From assembly GCA_002081555.1 (NCBI GenBank), contig KV921238.1, positions 85,521-149,520 on the forward strand: a DNA stretch of 64,000 nt. Reading direction: 5' to 3'. Origin of the DNA: Protostelium mycophagum. Taxonomy: Eukaryota > Evosea > Variosea > Protosteliida > Protosteliaceae. Below, one piece after another: positions 1 through 12,751 of this stretch. The notes beneath the pieces are model-generated. The model worked only from the letters and a program-made list of their open reading frames with translations, did not search any database and was not told the origin of the DNA. Made by a program: the position numbers and the translations under genes. Numbering within the stretch: position 1 is the stretch's first letter; each line of letters opens with the position of its first letter.

Positions 1-225
1 ATCGTGTGGACGGGTTTGAGCCTGTTGGACACTGTTAAATTCAAATTCTTTTATTCTTTTTTATTGTTCTAAGTTATTATTTTTCTTCCGTGAGGGACCT
101 GTCAGACATTTTAACGCGTAAAAGTTGCGGTTATTAACGCATGAAGAAAAACGAACGTGACCGACAAAATACAAAGAGGATCACCAGCTCGATGTTAAAC
201 GGTCTTGAATTAAAGAACCTCTTAG
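1..225. other. Left edge, no gene seen
   Basis: This stretch is AT-rich with stops in all frames. It probably holds the promoter or 5' leader of the gene starting at 226, or the tail of a gene outside the window. I see no repeat or RNA gene in it. Confidence 0.4.
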
Positions 226-2608
226 CATGAGCGAGTCACCGAGGCTTCCGGAAAATCGCATTAAGCCAGACGATCCTGTGTGGTATCGGCAACCAAAACA
301 TACTTTAGAAACAAACCAGAGCTTCGATGTGAGAGGTTTACTGAAAATGACGGTTGATCAATTGAGATAGTTCGAAGATTACGACAGAAGAGTGGGATTG
401 AGTGTTGAGAAGATCTTGAAGCAGCTGGATGAAGAGTTATATGAAGGTGTCGTGATCATCTAATTTTAGCTGATCGAAATAGGAGTGATTCACCAAGGGC
501 TCCCACATGATGAGATCTCGTTATGGCGCGACACTTTCCCTCATTTGAGAGTTGTTGGCAGAAAATGTATTCTGCATCAACCAGATCTTAACGATCCGCC
601 TCAATATCAGGCAAGCGTAGCTTTTGAAGAGTGTTACGTTCCAGTTTCAGAGGTAGTCGAACCTCATCAAGCTGCATTTACTGATGAATTCAAGACCATC
701 CAAGACGATCAACAAGGAGATCAACTCGAAATTTTTGGGAAGACTGTTACAGTCGCTCAAACCATCGTGTAAGTCATCTCCATTTCGTGCCAACATTAAT
801 GTATCCAGAGAAGAAGTGTTTGCCCAACATGGAACGTACGAAGAGATTTTTCACCTTGACACAGAGGTGGGTGTCCAAGAGGAGGAATTTTTTTCAGTCT
901 TCTGCGAAGTGATAGAGGATGATGATCTCGAGGAAACGTACTATGTTTACGATTCAGAAGCTGAAGAAGGCTTATAAAATACTCGTGTGTTTGATCGTGT
1001 CATCTTCTTCACATTTCTTGCATCCTTAGTGATCGTAGGGTATAGAGCCAGAAATAGAGTCTAAATATAGCAACAAAAAGAAGACTCGGCGGCGAGATTT
1101 TTTTGATTGGATGGACAAGGGGAAATTCAACACAGAATCCAAAGTGGTCGCTAATCATCGGGACTGGATCAGCGATGAGGACATTTCTCCTGATGCCACT
1201 TTAAAATTAGAGGTGGGAAATATACTATCGTTTTTATTCAGACATCATGAACATCAAGAATTCATCTGAGATTGTGGCAACAAAATTCATCTGCGGTAGG
1301 CGGCGGATCTACAATTCGAACAACTATGGAAAAAATTAGCCCCAGGCCTCGCGCCTTGGCTCATGACTGTCGTAAGAGAAGGTAGATCGATTTCCCGCCA
1401 AAATATTTTTTCAAATCTCGCAGAGTACAACAATTACAAGAGTGAAAAACCAACGCCACAACGGAAGTGGGTCCAGCCAAGACCCACAATATCAGAAGAG
1501 TTCACTTTTCTGGGAAAGTCTAGAGCGCCAGAAGTGAAGAAGACGCGGCTTAGAAGGCCCGCATCAGAACACCGCAAGGGAGAAATGAACAAAAAAAACA
1601 CGACTACAGCGAGGCCAGTTTCAGAGAGAGAAAAATTAACCAAGGTGAAGGGCTTTTCATGTGTCTTCAACAATGATTTGTGGCTGGCGCGAAGCGTCAA
1701 TTTTTGAATTTCAAATACTCATCCAGATATTCATTTCCAACATAACGAAATACAAATAACGAGTTGTAGTTGAACATCACGAGAGAAAGTTCACAAGTTT
1801 CGGTCAACACTTTGACAGTCGTGAGGTCTCCTCGCAGTACCAACCGCTCACCACAGAGACCCCCCACCGCCATACGCAGAGACGAAAAAGACATCTCCAA
1901 GAATAATCAACTGGAGCAGCTGGTGACCCCCTTCTCTGAAATCTCTGCTGAATTTCGCAGGAATCTACACTCCTCATCAAGCCTCTGCGGCAACAACCGA
2001 AAAGAGTGAAAGAAAAGGATAAGAGCCCCACGCCCCACTACCTGCCCCCAATCGGGCCGAGAAACCCTGAAGAGGACAGTAACGAGTGAGTCTTTAAACA
2101 TTCGAGCTGTACCAACGTCCTTTATTCTTTTGTGCACTGATGATGTGCGGCAACAGCCGCAACCAAAACACTCTTAGACTGTGAAAAAATCATCTGCGGC
2201 AAGACAAGGTTGCCTGCAGAACGACTTCAGAAATTGCAACAAAACATGATTCTGCAAAGAGAGAAGCTAAAGAATTTCAAGGTCCGACAAAATAGTAGAA
2301 TACGAAGTGGTCAATAATTGGGCACAAAAAGTTGCCAGCGAGTGAGTTTTTCAGGGAAATTTTATCGTTCTACCGTGTTAATGGTGCAGGAGACCGCGGT
2401 AATTACCGCGATAGTCTCTAATGTTTTTATTTTTTCAAATTTAAAAAAGAAATTCAACTCGCAGAAAATTTTAAACTTTTTTTAAATATTATTTTCTGAA
2501 ATCTTCAGGACGAAGACGAACAGACCAAAGACATCTAATCCGAAGACAAAAGACAGATATAAATATGGCGAAGGGATGCCTCGGGTCGTTCTGACACCAA
2601 TAAAATGA
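226..2608 (+). CDS. Uncharacterised multi-exon protein, possibly FAM149/DUF3719-like
   Basis: I do not firmly recognise this gene. It can be read from ATG 226 through a GTGAGA...ATAG intron (about 329-369, which removes an in-frame TAG) and a short intron ending at about 489, into a long exon to about 769. The segment LWRDTFPHLRVVGRKC resembles the core of the DUF3719 domain of FAM149 proteins (cilium assembly in animals). That match is from memory and weak. Acidic exons follow to about 977, then basic exons (KKTRRRDFFDWMDKGKF at about 1080; a Lys/Arg-rich stretch at about 1500-1640). A last exon from about 2510 ends KYGEGMPRVVLTPIK at TGA 2606-2608. The junction near 960-1035 and the exons between 1240 and 2350 are unresolved, so this could be two genes. 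The next gene, an aldo-keto reductase, lies 165 bp downstream on the same strand. Confidence 0.4.
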
Positions 2609-2773
2609 TGTACATAGGAGGATCGACGACCATCGTGCGAATACATTCAACGACGATCTGGGAATCTGTCGTGTGATGATGCTGTTATTAATATCGTTGT
2701 TGCTTGCGAATCACCTGATGACGTCAACACATCGATTTGAAAGCGAAAACTCCATAATTTACAGAGAACAAAC

Positions 2774-3954
2774 ATGAGCACCGCACTTCGATCATTCAAG
2801 TTGCCCACAGGACAGATCATCCCTGGTATTGGTTTTGGCACTGGAACAGGTGAGCACGATCACGTCGTGCTCGATAATCTGAGTTGTTGCAGCTCTCTAC
2901 AAAAAGGATGCTGTGGAATCAGTTGTTCGAGCTCTGAAGAACGGTTATCGTCACATTGATACCGCCTATATGTGAGCGACGGCTCATAAATCACCCTGTC
3001 TGATAAGACAACCAGGTATTCCAATGAAGACAGCGTGGGAAAAGCTATCGCTCAATCAGGCATCCCTCGTTCTGAGTTATGGATTACGACCAAGGTATAA
3101 CCACCATCTGCTGCATTTGTCAAAGTTTACACTTGTACAGTTAAGCATGGATGCCTCAGACCCAGAGAAGACTGCTCGTGGCCAACTTAAAGCCCTCGGC
3201 GTATCAAATGTCGACCTCTACCTGATTCACACTCCATTGCTGGAGAATGGTTCGATAGAAGACACCTGGAAAGTTTTAGAGACTTTCAAAGAGAAGGGGA
3301 TCGCCCACGCCATCGGTGTTTCCAACTTTAGAGTTTCTGATCTGAAGAAGGTTGGTCTTGATTCATTCCCCATCTCTGATTGAATTAGATCGAGGGAACA
3401 TGGAAGGCTCCACCTGTTGCCAACCAGATCGAGTTCCATCCTTATGTATGGAAGGCAGTACAAGAGTTATACAACTACTCTAAGGAGAAGGGAATCGTCT
3501 TGGAGGGTAATTATTGATTTATCATTGGGCTTCTCAAAAAACCTCCAATTACATGGATGAAAAATTAAAATGTGGCAGCTTATGGACCTCTTAGTCCAAT
3601 TGTCCGTTTCTCTGGTGGTCCTCTCGACCCAGTCTTGGAAAGAATCGCAAAGGCTCATGACACAACCCCTGGAAGCGTCTTAATTGCATGGACCATTGCT
3701 AAAGGAGTAATTCCTGTGTCTACTTCCAATAAGGACGAGAGGTACAATTTATATTCTTTCATTTGTACAACTTTTCAATTTCAAAAATAAATTCTCATTT
3801 TAATAATATTATTTTAATAAACTCTGAGTGTTGTAGATTGCAAGAGTACCTTAAAGCTCAGCACGTGACATTGAAGGAGGAAGAAATCACAGAGATAGAC
3901 AATGTCGGAAGCACAGTACATCACAGACAGTTCATGAAACACATGGACGAGTAA
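2774..3954 (+). CDS. Aldo-keto reductase (AKR superfamily)
   Basis: This gene encodes an NAD(P)H-dependent carbonyl/aldehyde reductase of about 280 residues in seven exons. The first donor follows 2849, and the last exon starts after TTGTAG near 3837. The spliced protein begins [14 protein letters not shown]. The AKR tetrad is complete: Asp48 (HIDTAY), Tyr53 (MYSNED), Lys78 (WITTK) and His108 (LYLIHTP). Family signatures [13 protein letters not shown] and the C-terminal [11 protein letters not shown] phosphate-binding segment (usually IPKS...) are present. The protein is slightly shorter than the usual 310-330 residues and resembles the compact fungal/plant-type reductases. No signal peptide is seen, so it is predicted cytosolic. 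The physiological substrate cannot be told from sequence. Confidence 0.9.
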
Positions 3955-4284
3955 ACGTAGCTTCCACCTTTTCAAATTTCTCGCCATTTTGAGCCTGTTC
4001 TATTTGTGTCCAAACTTTCCCAACTTCCGCCATCACAGCTCCACGATCTGACAGATGACTGTCAAAAGATGCTCTAAATTACTGATTTGCGCTGACAGGC
4101 CGGTATTTCGGCATAGGGGATTACTTGAATTCGGGGTGCCTGTCGGGCTCATTTTGCTATTTTTGTGTAAAGAAGCCGCGAAGCTGACAGTCATTTTTTA
4201 AACCGAGAAGATGAACCGAAACCGGTCATCAGGGGGTCAGGAACAACTCATCTTCTTTAGGCCTGATCATTGACAGGTTTCATC
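3955..4284. other. Intergenic spacer
   Basis: This is a spacer between the aldo-keto reductase and the first REJ/GPS gene. It contains no open frame of note. It is presumed to hold the 3' end of the former and the promoter of the latter. Confidence 0.4.
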
Positions 4285-7200
4285 ATGCTCTCTGTCGCTT
4301 TTATGATGATCATGGTGGCTGTTGCCAGTGGGCAATATACAACCACTGAAGCATTTACCACAACAGTAGCCGCAAGCACATCGTCAGCTCCAATTACCTC
4401 AACCACAGCTGCGATCACAACCACTGAAGCATTCACCACAACCGAAGCATTCACCACAACTGAAGCATTCACCACAACTGAAGCATTCACCACAACTGAA
4501 GCATTCACCACAACTGAAGCCGCAAACACTGCTGCACTAACTTCAAGCACTTCAGCAATCACCTCTGCTCCGATCTCATCCACTACCGCACCTGCCACAT
4601 CGAGCACCAATCTGACCACCACAATTCCAGCTTCAACTTTATCTCCCTCTTCCACATCCCCTGTTCCAAGCTCTGGAATCACCACGAGCACAGCTGGTGT
4701 TACTTCTACAGGAATTTCGAGTACAACTCCAATCACAAGTTCTGGGGTAATCACGGCTAGTACTGCAATCACCGCAAGCACCGCTGCAATCACCGCAAGC
4801 ACCGCTGCAATCACCGCAAGCACCGCAAGCACCGCTGCAATCACCGCAAGCACCGCAAGCACCGCTGCAATCACCGCAAGCACCGCAAGCACCGCTGCGA
4901 TCAACAGTACTGCTACAATCACCGCAAGCACCGCTGCGATCAACAGTACTGCTGCAATCACCGCAAGCACCGCAAGCACCGCTGCGATCAACAGTACTGC
5001 TACAATCACCGCAAGCACCGCTCCAGTCAACAGTACCGCTACAATCACCGCAAGTACTGCTTCGATCACCACAAGTACCGCTCCAATCACCACAAACATC
5101 TCTAGCACAGCAGTAAAGTCCACTGCGATTTACACCAGCTCCTCAACACCGAATACAGGCGCACCCCTCTTTGCCGTCTCTGCGTCTTATCTCAACTACA
5201 GCGCGATCACCATTGTTTTCAGCCAATCCACAAATCAGGGTGGCTACGCACAAGGAGTAGTTTTCCCTTGTTCCACCTATGTACAAGGATGGCCTAACAA
5301 TTACAACTGTTCTTGGAACAGCACATTGAATCTCATCGCAAACATCAACCCTCCGACGGACTTACGAAACATCTCCATCTCTATCAGCTCCATCAACGTG
5401 AGTATCCCGTCAATATCTTCATGACTCCTCACTTACCAACAGGCAACTCTGAAGAGTGTCTCCGGAGGCAGTCTCACCTCAAACAACTTAACTGGGGTAA
5501 CTGCACCCCCCTCCTTGCTTACCCCCAGTGTGGTCCTCACTGTCAAAAATGCACCCGCATTCCTGACCACCTCAACCTTCACCGCCTATGAAACAAACGG
5601 CGCACCTGTCACGTTCACGTTCTCTCAACCCGGTTACAGCTTCCCCAATACAACAGGTGCTGTCTCCACTTTGACGGTGAATGGGAATGCTCTGTTGTTT
5701 GGATACACGAATTTGGTAGCTAGCGCTGTGAACATCTTTGGTGTTGCAAGTAATGCTTCCTACAACTTCACTATCCCTACCCCCACTTTCAGTGTGCCGT
5801 CGACGGGTAGATCATCATGTTCCAAAATGACGTAATGATGACGTGTATTCAGTTTCAGGGGTGTTGAACACCACCGCCAGCTCTCCGCTCACCTTATCGT
5901 TGATTGCTTCTATCCCCATTCCCCCCAGTCCATTCACCACATACTCATGGAGCATCCTCAATTCCCAGAACCAAACCGTATTAGCCGGCTCCGGACCCAG
6001 TTTATCCATTCCCGCCTTCAATTTGACAGCCAACAATGTGTACACGGTGTCCACCACGGTAAAGATTAACGGACAAAACGTGTCGGTTACACCCGTGTCA
6101 ATCTTTGTGGCCTTAATCCCACCTCAGGTAATATATGATGTACAGATAATGTACATGCTGATCCGTGTCAGGTGGTCATCACTCCTGGAACTAACTTCGC
6201 CATCGGAGCGCTGCAACCTCTGACCATCGATGCATCTCAAAGTATCAACCTTAACAGTCAGACAGTTGCTCTGACAGGTACATGGACCGTCGTGTCTTTC
6301 CCTGCTGGGTTTTTGGGGGCCGTTCCAGCCGTAAACAACCTCACACTGACCTTTGCCGCCAAATCTTTCACCCCCGGCAATTACGTGTTTGGTCTAAATT
6401 TCACTGGATACAGTCAACTTCCATTGACATTGGTGAACGTGACGGTCTACAACCAGACAGTCCCCACAGTCAACATCCAGCCTCTCACTGGCCAGTACAA
6501 CCCTCTCAACTACGTCCAACTTGTGGCATCAGCATCTGTGACCGGTGATACCATCGCATCTTACACTTGGTCTATTTCTGGAGGAAATGTAAACATCAGT
6601 ACCATCGGATACACCAATGCCACTCTATACATCCCCGCTGGCTTCTTGTCGACATGTACATCTTACGTGTTCAAGCTGACAGCTACGGCCACCTCTGGAA
6701 GCAGCTCATTCACATCTACGAATGTACAGACTGTGTGTTCACCCACTGCTCCCTCTTCCAACTTGATCACTCTGAGCCCCCCCGCTGGTACACAAGTTTC
6801 CACCACCTTCGCTATCAGTACCAGCAATTGGATCTCATTTGGAGGACAACTAACATACACCTACTCATACTACACCACTTCTGACCCAGGTGAGCATCTA
6901 CAACTGTCAAAACCAGTACTTGTACAAAACTGATACGTGTACAGCCGGACCTAACTCTCCCACATTGATCGGTACTTCTACTTCTCAGGTATCTGGCTTC
7001 TTTGTGTCTTCTGTGCCACAAGCCACAAACTTTACACTCTTGGTGACAGCCGTCGATCAATACGGAGCCACTGCCACACAGTCTACTACTGTCACTGTTG
7101 CTGCTATTGTCATCACTGCAGCTGACTCACAAGCTGCTCTGAACTCTGTCACACAGAATTTGAACTCGACAAACCCCGCTGCTGCTATAGCTGCAGTTGG

Positions 7201-8424
7201 AGCTGCAGTGAACGTCTTGTCACAGGTTGGTGCTTTTGCCCTTTCAAAACATCTTCTGACAAGAAGTTCTTTTAATACAAACAGATTGCCAACACTACAA
7301 CTGATCAAGCAGCTCTGATCAATTACATTGCAGACGTTGCCAACACTTTCGTCGCTTTGACAAACGCCACTACACCGGTATCCCCCGCAAACGCCAAGAG
7401 CACCATCTCCGCTCTTTCCGCAGCTGTCAACTTGTCCCTTACTGTAAATACAAATACTACCTCTTCGGCAGCAGCTGCCGTCATCTCACAGATTGCCAAC
7501 GGTATGGCCAACACCTTGAAGAATACTCAGCTTTCTGGAACTGCCACACTGGACCCCACCGTCTTTAACACCGTTTTACAAGTGATACAGGCTGCCCTGG
7601 CAACTCTCAGAACCACCTCCCGAAGAAAGAGAGCCAACTACAATCCCGGGTCCGTCTACAACCTGTTGAACCAAGTGATCACTACCAACTTGGTCAACAG
7701 AGTCTGCAACGGTGATACCAACAACCCAACCGTCATTGGAGACTTGACCGTATTCACCCGCTCCGCATCAGGCCTTTCAATGAACGGACAGACTTTCAAC
7801 TTGAACGGTGCCACCGTCACCTTCTCTAACAACTCGATATCTTCTACCTGCTACCCTATCAGCATGGTGAGACTTCCTTTTGATGCGGCAAACCAGAACG
7901 CTGCCTCTGTAGACATCACGCAAGGCAACTCTAGCGTTGTCTCTGTGTCAGGAGTCACCACCCTGACAGGAACCATCGCCATCAATTACCCCCTTGCAAA
8001 TGCTCAAGACGTCACAAACGCCGCCTATTTCACCTGTGCTTACAGACAGAACTACACCATGCCATGGGTCAATGACAACACCGTGACGGCCAGTGTACAA
8101 GGATCTACAATCACGTGTACAACCACCCATCTCACCGAGTTTATGGTGCAAAACCTCGGACCCCCAACCTCTTCTTCGACCACAAGCTCCTCAAGCACAA
8201 CACAAACTATCAATGTCAACACTTCGACCACCCTCGCCTTCGCTCCTCAGAGCCAGAGTTCATCTGCCCTTACCGGAGGTCAAATCGCCGGTGTCATCGT
8301 TGGGTCGTTGGTGGGAGTCGTCGTGCTGGCAGCCGCCGTAGTTGGTGCTGTCATCTTGTTTAGAAAAAAGAACAACAGACCACACCAAGTCGTCCCCATG
8401 GAAATCCGGGCTTGGTCCGGATAA
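4285..8424 (+). CDS. REJ/GPS-type single-pass surface protein 1 with mucin-like N-terminus
   Basis: This is a predicted cell-surface glycoprotein of 1,294 residues. Six exons (4285-5397, 5443-5806, 5859-6127, 6172-6889, 6945-7225, 7285-8424) sum to an exact multiple of three. The order is: signal peptide (MLSVAFMMIMVAVASGQ); about 270 residues of Thr/Ser/Ala repeats (EAFTTT units, then AITASTA units); a large beta-rich region with PKD/REJ-like character (receptor for egg jelly, as in polycystin-1); a basic RRKRANYN site; a GPS-like motif ending TCTTTHLTEF, with the His-Leu-Thr autocleavage triplet; a Ser/Thr stalk; one membrane helix (QIAGVIVGSLVGVVVLAA); and a tail of about 25 residues. There is no 7TM or channel domain, unlike adhesion GPCRs and polycystins. 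The start was placed at ATG 4285, directly ahead of the signal peptide. A paralog lies inverted at 14679-19612. The molecular role is unknown; adhesion or recognition is an inference. Confidence 0.85.
4399..4522 (+). repeat. 18-bp tandem repeat, coding
   Basis: About six copies of an 18-bp unit (ACCACAACTGAAGCATTC) encode EAFTTT repeats just after the signal peptide of the REJ/GPS protein. The copies are nearly identical, which points to recent slippage or unequal exchange. Confidence 0.85.
4756..5095 (+). repeat. Tandem repeat of Ala/Thr/Ser codons, coding
   Basis: Nested units built from CAATCACCGCAAGCACCGCT encode AITASTA-type repeats with variants (INSTA, PVNSTA). They form a dense O-glycosylation-type stretch within exon 1 of the REJ/GPS gene. 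Confidence 0.85.
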
Positions 8425-8788
8425 ATTTTGTATCAAATGGAAAAACATGTAATTATTGTTCACTGGGATTGTGTAATAGAGGTGAATACTCATTGAGTTG
8501 TGTCCTGTTGAGACTGTACCCATTCAATTTCTACAAAGTTAATACGCGATAAAGTCATTTTAAAACATGCTTATCTTATCTGCTCACCGTTTGTGGTCTA
8601 CCTCTCATTGGTTTGGCGTCAGGCCAATCGATGCTACCGGTGCAGGAATGATTTTGATTTCAAACCGAACTTTGTAGTGAGTGACTCCGCCACACAGTTC
8701 GTCAGGTGGTATCTTGTAAACAGATAGAGACTCACATTCCGCTGATATTTGTCCATAAAAAAAAGAAAGGGTGAAATGGGCTGTCTAT
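8425..8788. other. Convergent intergenic spacer
   Basis: This spacer lies between the ends of the REJ/GPS gene (+) and the short-chain dehydrogenase gene (-). It holds both 3' ends and no supported gene. Confidence 0.5.
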
Positions 8789-9958
8789 TTATTTTCTTCT
8801 GTGCTCAGCGCATTCTGCAGAATCCCAAGACACAAATTTTCCACTCAAGTTCTTCTCCCCCTTCATAGAGAGCGACGCCATCACATGACCTTTTTACAAT
8901 CAACCAATTATAAACCAAAATTGAAATAAAAATCTCGACAATGAAAAATCTTTTTGGGGAAATAAATGTACCGGGGTCCTTGGGGTCTAATAGAATATTG
9001 TTCTCGTGCAGATTGATGAATTTCTGGTGCATCTCTGTCCCCATACTCTCCTTGCCCTCATCTCTGATCTTCTTCTGCATGTCCGTGGACACAGTGCCGG
9101 GACGTAGAGATATAGAGGTCAAGGATGATTCCTCCACAGCTAAAGTGCTGCAGAAATGGTTCAAGGCGGCTGTGATGATGAGTCGCGAAATATTAACAGC
9201 TTGAGAGTCCCGCCAAAATCCGTTGGATTTTGCACATACATCGATACGGTTATAACCGCGAAAAATAGCGGTAACTACCCAGATCAACTGAAAAATCTCA
9301 CCTTTGCTGGCACCGTACGCACCCCAGCCAGGATATCCGGTGACTGCTGCTCCGCTGCTGACAAAGACGATCCTTCCACCTTGATTTTCTGCAGCTGATT
9401 TTCGCAGATGGGGAATAGACTCTCTCACGATGGAAATGAGGGAGAAAAAATTGACCTGTTGCATTGAGTGTGACGCTGTCGTGATATCGCATTCATCGCT
9501 GAGTGCAAATACATTCGTTTGACGCATGCATTTTCGTGATGTGCAGTTGCTGAAACAAAAAATATTTGTTTGATGAATGGATCGAATCACATTGAACAAG
9601 TGTTGCCATTGATCCACGTGAGCAGATTCGATCTTTTCGAGAGGCTCTAAAATGCCAGCATTCAGGATGAGACCATCTAAAGTTCCAAAAGTGGAGAGTG
9701 CTGCTTGTACAACTATTCCAGCCGTTTTTTCCTCTGCCAGATCACCTGACAAAATGAGATTCGACGTCTAATCGTATTAGCACCTTGAATGTACTTGAAA
9801 GTCTTGGGATATTTAGTCAAGAGCTCAGCCACGGCTGGTGTCTCTGCTGTGGATCTCGATACGCCCAGAACATTTGCACCAAAGCCACTCAGTAGTATCT
9901 CCACGGTTGATAGACCTAGACCTCTTGACGCTCCTGTGACCACGACTGTGTAACCCAT
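8789..9958 (-). CDS. Short-chain dehydrogenase/reductase (benzil-reductase-like)
   Basis: This gene encodes an NAD(P)-dependent oxidoreductase of about 260 residues. It starts MGYTVVVTGASRGLGLS, which contains the classical TGxxxGxG cofactor motif. Then come the NAG motif (LILNAGIL), the active site VSSGAAVTGYPGWGAYGASK (Ser, then Tyr-x-x-x-Lys) and LRPGTVSTDM. It has five exons. The last is short and supported by the family-like ending LSGKFVSWDS. Overall it resembles the yeast YIR035C/YIR036C (benzil reductase) group more than steroid dehydrogenases. It is predicted cytosolic, with unknown substrate. It is divergent from the SAP-domain gene, with 118 bp between the start codons. Confidence 0.88.
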
Positions 9959-10076
9959 GGTTGGTGATGTTATGATGTTGCTCCGTGGAGAAATGTGGTA
10001 CGTAAACAGAGACAGTTGCGGCAAACTACAACAATTTAATTTTCCGAAGCCAAATAAACAAAAGGACTTTTTTGAG
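9959..10076. promoter_or_regulatory. Divergent promoter region, SDR / SAP gene
   Basis: This 118-bp interval separates two divergent start codons and must contain both leaders and core promoters. No canonical element was picked out with confidence. Confidence 0.5.
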
Positions 10077-11433
10077 ATGGAAGAGCAATCGGTGCCAGCT
10101 GCTGCTCCGGTTTCGCCAAAGCCAAGCACAGACATAAGCCAAGTCAGTCACTTGGAAGGTCATTTCAGCACAGAAATCAAAATGTAACTCTAAAGACAAC
10201 AGAAACAAGCGTCATCGTCCCGAAGCCATTCACTCCACCACCACCTTCTGCTCTGGTGGAACAACTACCTCCCACAACAGTCTCTCAACCTGCGCTCCCA
10301 CAACCCGCATTTTCGCAAAGCAAGATACCAAATTCAACAGAACTTGAGATTGATCCAGAGACACTGAGCAGAGATGACTTAAGAAGGTTGTTGAAGGAGA
10401 AGTTTGGTGCTTCTTCCAAAGGAACGAAAGACATTTTGATCGAAAGATATAAATTAGCTGCCGCCGGGAAACTTCATCGTGTGGAGGTAGGTCATTTTGA
10501 GAAGAAAGCATCTTCTTTGCGAGAAGTGATCGAAGTGTCGCATTTCTGATCGTAAATGATTGACGAAGAAAGGTCAAAGAACATCAAGCTGTGGAAGTGA
10601 TAAATCCGGACTCTCTCACAAGAGACGCACTGGTGAAAGAGCTGAAGAGGCTCGGTGTTCCTGTTGGAAAAGGACAAAAGCAGGAGCTCATTGATCGATA
10701 CAAAAGTGCGGTGAAAAATAAAGATGACGTCATCCAATTTAGAGAGGTGAGCATCAACAAATCATGTCGTGATCATCAAAAAGAAACTTTTCCCTCCAAA
10801 AAAAGATTTCAAATTTCAAACTGAATCATTACAGCCAAAACTAATGGCCGTTTCTGCGATCGAGAACGAAGTGTCAGAACGACCACTTTTCGAGGACATC
10901 ATGGAGGAGATCACCAACACAGTCGTGGACAATAACAACGGCCACAACCTCACAGAAAGAAACGAAGACAACGAGGACACCCACAAAAATGTGATAAAGA
11001 CACCAAAGTCCAAGTCAAAGAAAAGGAAAGAGGACAACCCAGAACTGCAGCAGCTGCGGCGAAGAGTGAGGAGATTTTTTCCCGAAGATTTCCCCGAAAT
11101 TTGTGAAAAAGTGGAAAATAGTAAAATAAAATAAAATAAAATAATAAAATACAGGTTTCTGAGCTGGAAGGTCAACTGGCAGAAATCACAAATGGAACAC
11201 CGCCAGAAAAACGATTTCGAGGTCAAGAAGACATCGTCGACAAGGTGCGAAATTTCGCCGAAATCTCGTGGTGTTGTAGATGCACGATTGACTGGTTGCA
11301 GATCAGCAAGTCAGTATTTATAGGTGTATATAAGAAGGTTAACGAAGAATTACATTATGGCGGTGATGAAGTGCTTGAAATCGTCAAAAATTCGGTCCGA
11401 AACACAATGGCAAAATATCAAGGAAAAATCTGA
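10077..11433 (+). CDS. SAP-domain nuclear protein
   Basis: This is a probable chromatin- or RNA-associated protein of about 280-290 residues in seven exons. After a Pro-rich N-terminus come two SAP-like helix-turn-helix motifs: LSRDDLRRLLKEKFGASSKG, continuing to a TKDILIERY end, and LTRDALVKELKRLGVPVGKG, continuing to QKQELIDRY. SAP motifs bind AT-rich DNA. Next are an acidic stretch, a basic nuclear-localisation-like KSKSKKRK, a short coiled coil (LQQLRRR joined to VSELEGQLAEI across an intron) and a C-terminal segment ending MAKYQGKI. The start at ATG 10077 gives MEEQSVPAAAPVSPKP. The first intron (about 10143-10195) was chosen because it keeps the frame. The specific function is not recognised. 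Confidence 0.75.
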
Positions 11434-11693
11434 AATATTCATTTAATTAATTTTTTATTATTTGACATTCTACAACTCGGAAAAACTGCATTCTCGGTCA
11501 GGAACGTGAAGTTGATCCATTGTGTATGGAGTGCATTGGCACCACGGTAAGCAACGTGGAATCACGGTAACGGGCGTCACTTGTGAAAACTCTCTTCCTT
11601 TTTCTCGAGTCAAAGATGGTTCGGGATGTCAAAAATGTCCGGACACACAAACCTTGGCCTACCGCTCACTTTTCATCGGCAGCCATCCACAAC

Positions 11694-12421
11694 ATGAAGC
11701 TTCTTCTCGTCCTCTTTACCGTCTCTTTGGTTCTCGCAGCCCCTGCCTTCCCTGAGTCTGTGAGACATTCCATCGTTTCAAATGTATGCTGATTCGAGAC
11801 AGTACCGCTTCCTGGTCCACTCTACCACCGAAGGAGCCGGAGAGTACTACGCAATCAACATGAGAAGCGCCGAGCTGGACATCTCCCAATCGGTATTCAC
11901 GAACTGATTTTGTATTCTGGATTGATAAATACAGATGGACCTCTCCCACTTCCAAACAGTGACCAACTTTGGACGTTCTCAATTGAGTGTCTACAGAGGA
12001 TCCAACGGCTGCAAGCAATACGCCAACAGCAGAACTCCTTCTGGCCCATTATTCACCATCGATCCCAACGCCAAGCCTTCCAACGGAACATGCGGTGCCA
12101 GCAAAAGACCTGGTGAGGAACCCTCTTTAAGTGTCGAACACTAACCATCATATCAGCCACCTGTTACGATGCCAAGTCTAACCGTCCATGGGCCGAGGTT
12201 TGTTTTGAGCAGAACCGTTTCTGTGGCGCCAGACTGGGCTCAGGAGGAATGGGCAACCCCGAAAAGTGAGTGTCGACGTTGTACAGAAAAAAAAATTGGC
12301 GGGAATTGAGATGTACAGGTGGGAGGTCTTGTCCTTCAGCACTGCCTCACCCACCAGAGACGAGTTCCAGTCTAAGTGCAAAAACACTGCCTCGACTTCG
12401 ACTGCCTCGACTGCCATCTAA
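11694..12421 (+). CDS. Small secreted protein, unknown family
   Basis: A predicted secreted protein of about 180 residues. Its signal peptide (MKLLLVLFTVSLVLAAPAF) is followed by five exons encoding a mature domain with several cysteines (NGCKQY, NGTCGASK, ATCYD, EVCFEQNRFCG, SKCKN) and a Thr/Ala/Ser tail ending at TAA 12419-12421. AATAAA overlaps the following bases. I do not recognise the fold. The next gene downstream also encodes a secreted Cys-rich protein, so the pair may be co-expressed secretory products (inference). Confidence 0.7.
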
Positions 12422-12751
12422 AATAAATACAATTCAATTCACACCGCATAATTCGTGGCTAAAAATAGATCATATCTCTCGTTGAGGTGTTCTGCGCTCT
12501 ACAACAGTCAGGAAGATCGTCACCCAGGGAAGATTTGTGATCCAATGTCTCCGAAGATCGTCACGTGTCATAGTTGACACTTGACGGTTACTACCGTGCA
12601 TACACGTTAGGGGATATAACTGGCTTTGGAATCTAAACGAATTTTCCGGTTTTTTCAGAACCTCAAGTTTGGGGGCAGGACGGATCATTCGATCTCAAGC
12701 AATACACCAACCACCACTTCACGAACACTCTACACGCTTAAAATCTCACAA
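12422..12751. other. Intergenic spacer with CGGT...ACCG palindrome
   Basis: This spacer runs between two secreted-protein genes on the plus strand. It contains the near-palindrome ACGGTTACTACCGT at about 12584-12597, one of a dispersed family in this window. There is no coding signal until ATG 12752. Confidence 0.5.

Noticed and set aside
330-369. In-frame TAG near 367 suggesting a pseudogene
   Set aside because: A GTGAGA...GAGATAG intron in phase 0 removes it and restores a continuous frame.
4257-5123. A 288-codon minus-strand open frame rich in Ala/Val/Leu
   Set aside because: It is antisense to the Thr/Ala repeats of REJ/GPS paralog 1. It is a repeat shadow, not a membrane protein gene.
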